NCBI GenBank assembly: GCA_964629885.1
Contig: CAZVRJ010000076.1
Span: 1-7,331 of the forward strand
Source: CAYWCV01 sp964629885
Lineage (GTDB): Bacteria > Bacteroidota > Rhodothermia > Balneolales > CAYWCV01
Length of the DNA stretch: 7,331 nucleotides
Direction of reading: 5' to 3'
Numbering within the stretch: position 1 is the stretch's first letter; every line of letters starts with the position of its first letter. A program made the translations under genes and the position numbers. The notes under the pieces were generated by a model. That model worked only from the letters and a program-made list of their open reading frames with translations, was not told where the DNA came from and did no database searches. Below are positions 1-6,462 of this stretch, piece by piece.

Positions 1-1584
1 ATCCTCAAGGAGTTCATGGTGCGGAACACCTATATCTATCCGCCCGACCCTTCGATGCGCATCGTTTCGGACATTATTGGTTACACAAGCCGCGACATGC
101 CCAAGTTCAACTCGATCTCCATATCGGGTTACCACATGCAGGAAGCCGGGGCCGACAGCGCCCTCGAGCTAGCCTTCACCCTGGCCGACGGTATCGAGTA
201 TGTGCAGGCCGCCGTCGACGCCGGTTTGGATGTCGACGATTTTGCCCCTCGTCTGTCCTTCTTTTTTGCGATCGGGATGAATTTCCTGATGGAGATCGCC
301 AAACTTCGTGCCGCCCGACTTCTTTGGGCTGAGCTGATGAAGGAGCGTTTTTCGCCTAAAGACGACAAGTCGCTTATGTTACGCACCCACTGCCAGACAA
401 GCGGATGGAGCCTCACGGCGCAGGATCCGCTTAACAACGTGATCCGTACCACCATCGAGGCAATGGCCGCAGTACTTGGCGGAACCCAGTCGCTGCATAC
501 CAATTCGTTTGATGAGGCCATATCGCTTCCAACCGAGACATCGGCACGTATAGCCCGCAATACGCAGATCATCATCCAGCAGGAAACGGACATCACCCAT
601 ACGGTCGATCCATTCGGTGGATCATACGCCATGGAGCGGCTCACGGCCGACTTAGTAACCCGAGCCAAGGAGATCATCTCTGAAGTGAACGATCTCGGTG
701 GCATGGCCAAGGCCATCGGTACCGGCATGCCGAAGCGACGCATCGAGGAGTCGGCCGCCCGCAAACAGGCAGGCATCGACAAGGGCGACATCGTGATCGT
801 GGGCGTGAACAAGTATACCCTCAAGAACGAAGATCCCGTCGAAATCCGCGACATCGACAACTCAGCGGTGCGTGATTCGCAGGTTGCCCGCTTGAATTCA
901 ATAAAGGCGAGTCGTGATCAGGCTGCTGTAGACCAAGCACTTGACGCTCTCACTGCTGCTGCCAACGATCCGAGCCAGAATCTGCTTGAGCTAGCCGTCA
1001 ACGCCGCCCGCGTTCGTGCCACCATCGGCGAAATAACCACAGCCCTCGAAAAAGTATGGGGACGTCACCAAGCCACCCACCAGATGATCCACGGTGTTTA
1101 CGACCACGTCTATGCCGGTGACCCCAACTACGAGGCATTGAAGAAGCGTATCGAAGCCTTTGCTGTTCGTGAGGGTAGACGTCCACGAATTTTGGTCGTA
1201 AAAATGGGCCAAGATGGTCATGACCGTGGCGCCAAGGTGGTTGCAACAGCATTTGCCGACATTGGATTCGATGTAGATATTGGGCCACTGTTCTCCACCC
1301 CCGAAGAAGCCACAAAGCAAGCCATCGAGAACGACGTGCATGTGATCGGCGTGTCGAGCTTGGCAGCCGGCCACAAGACCCTCATACCGAAGCTCATCGA
1401 GTTACTCAAAGCTGAGGAAGCGGGTGATATTGTGGTGATTGCCGGAGGAGTTATCCCTGTGCAGGACCACCAGTTCCTGCTCGATGCAGGCGTGGCGGCT
1501 GTCTTTGGTCCAGGCACGAACATTCCGTTGGCAGCTGGCAGGGTGCTCGACGCCATCGAATCGACGCGCCATGCCGTTACCTGA
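1..1584 (+). CDS. mutB: Methylmalonyl-CoA mutase large (catalytic) subunit, 5'-truncated by window edge
   Basis: Adenosylcobalamin-dependent enzyme interconverting (R)-methylmalonyl-CoA and succinyl-CoA in propionate metabolism; cytoplasmic. The reading frame is open from base 1, so the first ATG at 16 is internal. Roughly the first 200 residues of a ~700-residue chain lie outside the window, leaving 527 residues. The start of the visible part is the end of the substrate-binding TIM barrel. The Arg at bases 22-24 (in VRNTYIYPP) matches Propionibacterium Arg207, which binds the CoA-ester carboxylate and is Gln in isobutyryl-CoA mutase. The Tyr-His at 130-135 (GYHMQEAGA) matches Tyr243/His244. 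The C-terminal cobalamin-binding domain has DxHxxG, with the cobalt-ligating His at 1219-1221, then SxL (SSL, from 1354) and Gly-Gly at 1444-1449. These residues argue for a true, active methylmalonyl-CoA mutase. In bacteria the partner is usually the small subunit MutA, expected just upstream. The end overlaps the next gene by 14 nt. The symbol mutB is by family convention; a single-subunit mutase cannot be excluded without the N-terminus. Confidence 0.96.
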   Translation: MLKEFMVRNTYIYPPDPSMRIVSDIIGYTSRDMPKFNSISISGYHMQEAGADSALELAFTLADGIEYVQAAVDAGLDVDDFAPRLSFFFAIGMNFLMEIAKLRAARLLWAELMKERFSPKDDKSLMLRTHCQTSGWSLTAQDPLNNVIRTTIEAMAAVLGGTQSLHTNSFDEAISLPTETSARIARNTQIIIQQETDITHTVDPFGGSYAMERLTADLVTRAKEIISEVNDLGGMAKAIGTGMPKRRIEESAARKQAGIDKGDIVIVGVNKYTLKNEDPVEIRDIDNSAVRDSQVARLNSIKASRDQAAVDQALDALTAAANDPSQNLLELAVNAARVRATIGEITTALEKVWGRHQATHQMIHGVYDHVYAGDPNYEALKKRIEAFAVREGRRPRILVVKMGQDGHDRGAKVVATAFADIGFDVDIGPLFSTPEEATKQAIENDVHVIGVSSLAAGHKTLIPKLIELLKAEEAGDIVVIAGGVIPVQDHQFLLDAGVAAVFGPGTNIPLAAGRVLDAIESTRHAVT

Positions 1585-2521
1585 TATCGAGGCAATACGG
1601 TCGGGCAACCGCCGTGCACTGGCCAAGGCCATCACATTGGTGGAAAGTACGCGTCCAAAGGATGTCGAGGCTTCTCGCATCCTATTGGAGCAGGTACAAT
1701 CTTTGGCAGGTGGGAGCCTACGGATCGGGATATCGGGCGTTCCTGGTGTTGGAAAGAGTACATTCATAGAGGCACTTGGTCTGGCGCTGATACGCCGTGG
1801 CCACAAAGTCGCGGTCTTGGCCGTGGACCCCAGCAGCCCACAGACGGGAGGCAGCATCTTGGGAGACAAGACCCGGATGGTGGAGCTCAGCGCCCATCCC
1901 GATGCGTTCATACGTCCATCACCAACGGGGGGAGTTTTGGGGGGAGTTGCCAGGGCTACCCGCGAGGCCATCACCCTGTGCGAGGTGGCTGGTTACGACC
2001 GCATCCTCGTCGAAACTGTGGGTGTGGGTCAGTCGGAATATGAGGTGGCGTCGATGACGGATCTGTTCTTACTGCTTGCGCTGACTGGAGCCGGCGATGG
2101 ATTACAGGGTATTAAGCGGGGCATCCTCGAAATCACCGACATGCTCATCATCAATAAAGCGGATGGCGACAATAAACCAATCGCTAAAGTAGCTGCTAAG
2201 GAATACGAGGCAGCCTTACACCTATTACATCCGCATCGCAATGTGCCCGTGGTGCTCACCAGCGCCATCAACAACGAGGGCGTCGACGAGGTGATTGAAC
2301 TCTTCGAGGAGGAAGCCCAAAATCGTATTGACAGTGGGATGTTATATGTCGAACGTGTGCGCCAACAGACCGATGCGTTCCGTAAATTAGTCGAGATGGA
2401 GGTTCTGCGGGCTTTTTGGAACACTCCCGCAGTGAAAGAGCGATTCGAACAACTGTCGGAACAGATCCAGTCGGGAACCATTTCCCTATCAAGTGCAGTA
2501 CGCTTAATTACCCAACGTTAA
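1571..2521 (+). CDS. meaB: MeaB/ArgK-family GTPase, methylmalonyl-CoA mutase chaperone
   Basis: P-loop GTPase of the SIMIBI class that associates with methylmalonyl-CoA mutase, gates transfer of adenosylcobalamin from adenosyltransferase, and protects or reactivates the enzyme; cytoplasmic. The product is 316 residues, close to the usual 310-340. Visible motifs are Walker A GVPGVGKST (56-64), VDPSS (85-89), the conserved GGSILGDKTRM stretch (93-103), the switch-like ETVGVGQSE (148-156), the guanine-specificity motif NKAD (195-198) and TSA (230-232). A helical C-terminal tail (about 245-316) corresponds to the dimerisation arm. The frame is open back to 1439, but that leader would overlap mutB by almost 150 nt and has no family counterpart. 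ATG 1571 gives the normal N-terminus and a 14-nt overlap with mutB, which suggests translational coupling. No Shine-Dalgarno is visible. Older annotations call such genes argK (a LAO/AO transport kinase); adjacency to the mutase makes the MeaB role much more likely. Confidence 0.95.
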   Translation: MPLPDIEAIRSGNRRALAKAITLVESTRPKDVEASRILLEQVQSLAGGSLRIGISGVPGVGKSTFIEALGLALIRRGHKVAVLAVDPSSPQTGGSILGDKTRMVELSAHPDAFIRPSPTGGVLGGVARATREAITLCEVAGYDRILVETVGVGQSEYEVASMTDLFLLLALTGAGDGLQGIKRGILEITDMLIINKADGDNKPIAKVAAKEYEAALHLLHPHRNVPVVLTSAINNEGVDEVIELFEEEAQNRIDSGMLYVERVRQQTDAFRKLVEMEVLRAFWNTPAVKERFEQLSEQIQSGTISLSSAVRLITQR

Positions 2522-2535
2522 CGAAGATAGAACTG

Positions 2536-4596
2536 ATGAGGGGCAACATCAAATTTCTTTGGCCGGTTGTAGGCCTGCTAGTGGCAGCTGTGGTGATTTA
2601 TGTGATTGTCTCAGGCTCAAACGCTCCTCAACAGGCACGCAAGAAATTAACAGTGGGCGTTTACGATAATCATCCAAAGGTGTTTATCGATGTGGATGGC
2701 GATCCAAAAGGCATATTTATTGACATCCTACAGAGTATTGCCCACATACAGAATTTAGATCTTCAGATTCGGAGGGGCGAATGGTCGGGGCTCTACGACG
2801 ACTTGAAGGCCGGTCGCATCGACATCTTACCCGATGTTGCCTATTCTGAGGAGCGCGACTCCGTATTTATACTCAGCGTACCTGTGATCGGGTCGTGGCT
2901 TCAGGTATTCCAAGACGGAGACGCAAGCATGTCGTCGGTGGCTGACCTGGCTGGGAAACGGGTAGGTTTATTGGAAGGGTCTATCCAAGAGTCGCACATG
3001 TCTGATTTTGTTAAGACACAATTCAATCTCGAATTTGAGATTGTGACATATTTAGACTACGCAACCAAAGTAAATGCACTTAAGAATAGAGAGATCGATG
3101 TGTTTGTTGCCGACAGGTTTTACTATTTCTCTAATCTAATCGACCAATCCATTCGACCGACGGGTATAGTACTCCGTCCGTCAGACTTGCATTACGCCTT
3201 TTCGCGGAACGTCGATCCTGAAATCATCGCACGTGTGAACCGAAGCATAGCCGATCTCAGGAATAATCCCGAATCCGACTATTTCAAATCGGTGCAGTAC
3301 TGGTTTGGCACCCGATATCAGCCCGACATTCCAGAGGCACTTATCTGGATGTTTTTCATTGTGATCACAATTCTTGTCATCGTTTCGAGTTTTGCCATCA
3401 CTCTGAACTATACCGTCAAGCAAAAGACGCATGATCTGGTCTCCAAAAATATCGAATTGATAGCTGCCAAAGAGAAAGCCGAGGAAAGCGACCGATTGAA
3501 GACGGTCTTTCTACAGAATGTGTCGCACGAAATTCGCACCCCAATGAATGGGATCTTGGGCTTCCTTGAGCTGCTTGGTGCACCGGAACTCGACGAACAT
3601 ACGAAAAGCGCATACGTCGATATCATGAACGTAAGTGGTCACCGGTTGATGGATACCATCAATAACATTGTGGAGATATCCAAGATTGAGTCGGGGCACG
3701 TGGCGGTGCACAACGACCAAGTAAACATCAATCAGTGTCTCGAAAGCACTTATGAGGTGTTTAAATATCCTGTAGCGGCAAAGGGGCTCGATTTAAACCT
3801 CCACATGGGTATTGGAGGTCACAAGTCTGATTTAATAACCGACAAATACATCCTCAATATCGCTTTTACTAACTTGTTGGTAAATGCCCTCAAGTTCACA
3901 AAAACGGGAGCTATCGACTTTGGGTCTCGTATCGATGGCGACTGGCTGGTCTGCTTTGTCCGCGATACCGGATCAGGCATAGCACCTGAGCGGCAACAGG
4001 CCATCTTCGAGCGTTTCGTACAAGCAGATGTTGAGACGAATCGGCCCTATGAAGGCTCGGGCCTTGGCTTAGCCATCGTGAAGGCGTATTTGGAAATGCT
4101 CGGTGGTGAGGTGTGGGTTGAATCGGAGCTAGGATGGGGGAGTACCTTCTGGTTCAAGGTTCCATATCGTCCGGCAAATCATGAGGAGGTTGAGCCACAA
4201 GTGGAAAAGAATGTGCAACTAAAAGACGTGGAGTTGAAGGTTTTGGTGGCCGAAGACGACGACATCAGTTACACGCTCTTAGTAGAAGTCATCAAATCAG
4301 ATAAAGTGCAAATTCTTCGAGCAAACGACGGTCTAGAAGCTATTCAAATGGTACGCGAACACCCCGATTTGTCGCTCGTTTTGATGGACATCAAAATGCC
4401 TGAGATGAACGGCCTCGAAGCCACCGAACACATTCGTAAGTTCAGACCAGATATCCCGATTGTCGCCCAAACTGCTTATGCCCTCGAGGGAGACCGTGAA
4501 ATGGCACTCAATGCTGGATGCAATGAGTATATCGCCAAGCCCATCGACAGCGATCAGTTGCTCGACATTGTGAACCGCTTCGCCCGCTCGGAATGA
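2536..4596 (+). CDS. Membrane-bound hybrid sensor histidine kinase with periplasmic solute-binding-like sensor and C-terminal receiver
   Basis: Inner-membrane two-component sensor of 686 residues. Order: short cytoplasmic N-terminus; membrane segment about 8-28; periplasmic domain about 35-262 resembling bacterial extracellular solute-binding proteins family 3 (the BvgS/EvgS sensor type; KLTVGVYDNHP near its start and KGIFIDI shortly after); membrane segment about 268-290; short charged helical linker; HisKA with phospho-acceptor His331 in SHEIRTPMNG; HATPase with N box NLLVNALKFTKTG (from 446), DTGSGI (477-482) and GSGLGLAIV (507-515); receiver about 569-686 with acidic EDDD (573-576), phospho-acceptor Asp618 (LVLMDIKMPEMNG) and Lys668 (IAKPI). 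All catalytic residues are present. The protein has no DNA-binding output, so it needs a separate phosphotransfer partner or regulator, none of which is in the window. The frame is open back to 2416, but ATG 2536 places the membrane anchor at the N-terminus and avoids overlapping meaB. It sits 14 nt after the meaB stop, so co-transcription is likely. The ligand is unknown; amino or organic acids are typical of this sensor fold. Confidence 0.93.
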   Translation: MRGNIKFLWPVVGLLVAAVVIYVIVSGSNAPQQARKKLTVGVYDNHPKVFIDVDGDPKGIFIDILQSIAHIQNLDLQIRRGEWSGLYDDLKAGRIDILPDVAYSEERDSVFILSVPVIGSWLQVFQDGDASMSSVADLAGKRVGLLEGSIQESHMSDFVKTQFNLEFEIVTYLDYATKVNALKNREIDVFVADRFYYFSNLIDQSIRPTGIVLRPSDLHYAFSRNVDPEIIARVNRSIADLRNNPESDYFKSVQYWFGTRYQPDIPEALIWMFFIVITILVIVSSFAITLNYTVKQKTHDLVSKNIELIAAKEKAEESDRLKTVFLQNVSHEIRTPMNGILGFLELLGAPELDEHTKSAYVDIMNVSGHRLMDTINNIVEISKIESGHVAVHNDQVNINQCLESTYEVFKYPVAAKGLDLNLHMGIGGHKSDLITDKYILNIAFTNLLVNALKFTKTGAIDFGSRIDGDWLVCFVRDTGSGIAPERQQAIFERFVQADVETNRPYEGSGLGLAIVKAYLEMLGGEVWVESELGWGSTFWFKVPYRPANHEEVEPQVEKNVQLKDVELKVLVAEDDDISYTLLVEVIKSDKVQILRANDGLEAIQMVREHPDLSLVLMDIKMPEMNGLEATEHIRKFRPDIPIVAQTAYALEGDREMALNAGCNEYIAKPIDSDQLLDIVNRFARSE

Positions 4597-4606
4597 TCAT
4601 TAATTG

Positions 4607-4697
4607 AACCACAGATTACACAGATACCTTGGAAATCATCTGTGCAATCTGTGCCATCAATGGTTTTAATTCTGTTTATTCTGTGCTTTCAGTGGTT
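4607..4697. repeat. 9-nt-periodic inverted repeat (ACAGATTAC type)
   Basis: The left arm has ACAGAT at 4611 and 4620. The opposite orientation, ATCTGT, follows at 4638 and 4647. Relaxed copies TTCTGT, TTCTGT and TTCAGT follow at 4670, 4679 and 4688. Within each group the spacing is exactly 9 nt, and the left and right arms are separated by 18. The arms 4610-4625 and 4638-4653 are complementary over 16 positions with one mismatch and a 12-nt loop. The whole block is bounded by AACCAC (4607-4612) and its reverse complement GTGGTT (4692-4697). From memory, similar ACCACAGATTACACAGAT blocks occur between genes in Bacteroidota and several other phyla; their function is not established. Confidence 0.75.
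4610..4653. terminator. Candidate bidirectional terminator hairpin
   Basis: The arms CACAGATTACACAGAT and ATCTGTGCAATCTGTG can fold into a 16-position stem with one A-C mismatch around a 12-nt loop, between two converging genes. The stem is A/T-rich and the nearest T run on the + strand (TTTT at 4664-4667) is 10 nt beyond it, so it is not a classic intrinsic terminator. The position argues for the role more than the structure does. Confidence 0.35.
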
Positions 4698-4725
4698 TAT
4701 ATCATTTTTAATCAACAACGCTTGC

Positions 4726-5649
4726 CTAGTCTGTACCAATCAATGCCTTTAGTGTGGCGACGTGTTCTCTCATGCGTTGTCGGGCCAAGTCCCGTTTCGA
4801 CGGCATAAGGGTTAGCGGAGCCCAGGCCAGCGACCGCCAGACGCTGCCAAAACCCAGCAGCAAACGAAATGCCGCCACGCTCGATCCCGGATTACTCTGG
4901 CGGAACACATCGGTCCACGCCTCAACTTGAGCCTTGACCATCGCCTCGCTGTTCTGTTTTGTGGCCTCACCCCCCAAGTGTATGATGCTGGCCTCATGGT
5001 AATACCATGTTGCGAACCCTCGCAGGATGGCCCTGCTGCATAGGTCTTCCTCTTCCGAATACATGAAATGCTTCTCGCTCATTCCGCCGAGATCTCGCAC
5101 CAAATCGGTTGGCATCAACATGCAACAACCTTTAACTACCTCTACAGGACCCGTACGGTGCCAACTCACCTGTCCGGCAAGCTCAGGTCTCCAGCCCGGA
5201 ATGAGACGCCAAATGGGCACATGCGTGTGGAACATGCGTCGCAAGGTGGGCTTGAAGATAACCGTGTCCTGCGTGGTGCGTCCGTCGGCATTGAAGGTGT
5301 GCGGACCCATCACGCCGATACCGGGATGAGCCTCCAAGAAGCCCAGCATCTTGTCGATGGCCCCATCCAAGATCACCGTGTCGGGGTTCAGATACAGGAT
5401 GTAACGCCCTTCGGACGCCTCCAAACCGCGGTTGTTGCCTTTGGCGAAACCGAGGTTCTCATTGCTGCGGATAAGCACTACCTGCGGGAAAGCGCTCTCC
5501 ACCGCGTCGGACGACCCGTCGGAGGAGGCATTATCTACCACGATGACCTGCATGGCAGCCTTCGTCTGCTCATAGAGGCTGCGAAGACAATCCAGGAGGA
5601 TGTCCTTTGTGTTCCAGCTAACAATGATGACAGAAACTTCTGGGCGCAT
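4726..5649 (-). CDS. GT2-family glycosyltransferase (rhamnosyltransferase/WbbL-like)
   Basis: GT-A fold family 2 glycosyltransferase of 307 residues, expected to transfer a sugar from a nucleotide sugar onto a growing glycan on the cytoplasmic face of the inner membrane. Motifs: N-terminal strand VSVIIVSWN (5-13), nucleotide-binding VVDNASSDGS (37-46), NLGFAKGNN (65-73), metal-binding DxD-like NPDT (88-91), GCCMLMP (174-180), the acidic EEEDLCSR (199-206) that usually holds the catalytic base, and HLGG (224-227). This set is typical of the WbbL/rhamnosyltransferase-like branch, but the sugar cannot be read from sequence. A hydrophobic stretch near 260-282 may be membrane-associated. The frame is open upstream to 5766, but that would run into the opposite gene; ATG 5649 puts the first beta strand right after four residues, as usual for GT2. 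It is divergent from the methyltransferase at 5731 and converges on the sensor kinase. Confidence 0.9.
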   Translation of the reverse strand: MRPEVSVIIVSWNTKDILLDCLRSLYEQTKAAMQVIVVDNASSDGSSDAVESAFPQVVLIRSNENLGFAKGNNRGLEASEGRYILYLNPDTVILDGAIDKMLGFLEAHPGIGVMGPHTFNADGRTTQDTVIFKPTLRRMFHTHVPIWRLIPGWRPELAGQVSWHRTGPVEVVKGCCMLMPTDLVRDLGGMSEKHFMYSEEEDLCSRAILRGFATWYYHEASIIHLGGEATKQNSEAMVKAQVEAWTDVFRQSNPGSSVAAFRLLLGFGSVWRSLAWAPLTLMPSKRDLARQRMREHVATLKALIGTD

Positions 5650-5730
5650 AAGAGCTATATTCAGGGAGCTAAAATAGCTACTTTTACGGTAGCGGAATGT
5701 ATTCCTGACGATTTGTGAGTATTTTGCGCC
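5650..5730. promoter_or_regulatory. Divergent intergenic region, likely holding promoters for both flanking genes
   Basis: The 81 bp between two divergent starts must carry the promoter of the glycosyltransferase and probably that of the methyltransferase, unless each is read from further away. I could not find a convincing Bacteroidota -7 box (TAnnTTTG) or a sigma70 pair on either strand. Two palindromes are present: AGCTA-AAA-TAGCT (5667-5679) and GGAAT-GT-ATTCC (5694-5705). Neither start has a clear Shine-Dalgarno sequence. Confidence 0.4.
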
Positions 5731-6399
5731 ATGATTAAACGACTTTTCAGGATGATAGCCCCCCAACTCGAGCGGAGGAACACCTATCTGTCCCAGTCTA
5801 TGGTGTACAACAAGATATCACCCAAAATCGACCTAAAAAGGGCCGATTTTGTACGGTATGCAACACTCGAGCTAGTGCGCCAGGAGATAGAACGACGTTC
5901 GATTGCCGGAAATGTGGCAGAAGTAGGCGTTTACAAGGGAGATTTCGCGTCGCAACTGAACAGATGTTTCCCAGACCGCAAACTCTATTTATTCGATACG
6001 TTCGAGGGATTCGATACCAACGACGTTGAAGTCGAGCGTGCAAAAGGCTACTCAACGGGCGAGCAGGATTTTTCGCATACAAGCGTCGATCTGGTTCTGT
6101 CCAAAATGGTCACTCCACAGCAATGTGTCGTCTGCAAAGGATTTTTTCCTGAAACTGCAAAAGATATCGACGATACATTCGTTTTTGTGAGTTTGGATGC
6201 CGATCTCTATCAACCAATTTATGAGGGTTTGAACTATTTCTATCCACGACTCGAGGCTGGTGGCTACATCTTTATCCATGATGTCAACAACGAAGAGTAC
6301 AAAGGCGCCCGCCAGGCGTTGGAGCAATTTTGTGCCGAAAAGGGCGTCGGATTTGTCCCAATTGCCGACTACAGTGGCACTGCCATCATCTGCAAATAG
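5731..6399 (+). CDS. TylF/MycF-family class I SAM-dependent O-methyltransferase
   Basis: Predicted cytoplasmic methyltransferase of 222 residues, related to macrocin O-methyltransferase TylF and to MycF, which methylate sugar hydroxyls with S-adenosylmethionine and a divalent metal. Visible motifs: AEVGVYKGDFA (63-73, SAM-binding motif I), LFDTFEGF (87-94, the family's signature acidic loop), SLDADLYQP (154-162) and HDVN (183-186). The Asp residues in the last two motifs are candidate metal ligands and catalytic base by analogy with MycF. It is somewhat shorter than the macrolide enzymes, as is common for family members in polysaccharide loci. ATG 5731 is the first start after the divergent spacer and leaves a short basic N-terminal helix. 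The neighbouring glycosyltransferase and FkbM methyltransferase suggest a glycan substrate rather than a macrolide; that is inference. No signal peptide is seen. Confidence 0.88.
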   Translation: MIKRLFRMIAPQLERRNTYLSQSMVYNKISPKIDLKRADFVRYATLELVRQEIERRSIAGNVAEVGVYKGDFASQLNRCFPDRKLYLFDTFEGFDTNDVEVERAKGYSTGEQDFSHTSVDLVLSKMVTPQQCVVCKGFFPETAKDIDDTFVFVSLDADLYQPIYEGLNYFYPRLEAGGYIFIHDVNNEEYKGARQALEQFCAEKGVGFVPIADYSGTAIICK

Positions 6400-6410
6400 C
6401 GTGAATCTCC

Positions 6411-6440
6411 CATCAATCGTATACTGTGGCTATATTGATG
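6411..6440. repeat. 7-bp perfect inverted repeat between two methyltransferase genes
   Basis: CATCAAT (6411-6417) is followed after 16 nt by its reverse complement ATTGATG (6434-6440). It occupies the 63-bp gap between the TylF-type and FkbM-type genes and ends 22 nt before the FkbM start. It could be an operator, a weak RNA hairpin affecting the downstream start, or chance. No T run follows, so a terminator is unlikely. Confidence 0.35.
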
Positions 6441-6462
6441 TCGCAGACACCCAAAGCACCCT

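Larger units (their letters stand above)
4597..4725. other. Gene-free spacer between convergent genes
   Basis: This 129-bp gap separates the stop of the sensor kinase (+) from the stop of the glycosyltransferase (-). No coding potential is seen. Most of it is the ACAGAT/ATCTGT repeat described separately, followed by an A/T-rich stretch (about 4696-4715). Because both neighbours end here, termination in both directions is expected within it. Confidence 0.7.

Noticed and set aside
129..860. 243-codon open frame on the - strand within mutB
   Set aside because: Lies wholly antisense to a strongly conserved mutase coding region. The translation is low-complexity Ser/Arg-rich with no domain; it is a codon-bias shadow.
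1402..1974. 190-codon open frame on the - strand across the mutB-meaB junction
   Set aside because: Antisense to two well-recognised genes, including the MeaB Walker A region, with no recognisable motif.
2416..2535. Upstream extension of the sensor kinase frame inside the end of meaB
   Set aside because: It would add 40 residues without hydrophobic or conserved character before the membrane anchor. ATG 2536 gives a normal membrane protein start.
4597..4725. Repeat block considered as a CRISPR fragment or tRNA/small RNA gene
   Set aside because: The repeated unit is only about 9 nt, with no spacers of CRISPR length, and no cloverleaf or known RNA fold is visible.
5068..5718. 216-codon open frame on the + strand opposite the glycosyltransferase
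   Set aside because: The opposite strand carries a complete GT2 protein with ordered motifs; this frame shows no family features.
5650..5766. Longer N-terminus for the GT2 protein, starting at 5766
   Set aside because: It would overlap the start of the divergent methyltransferase, and the extra 39 residues do not resemble a GT2 N-terminus.
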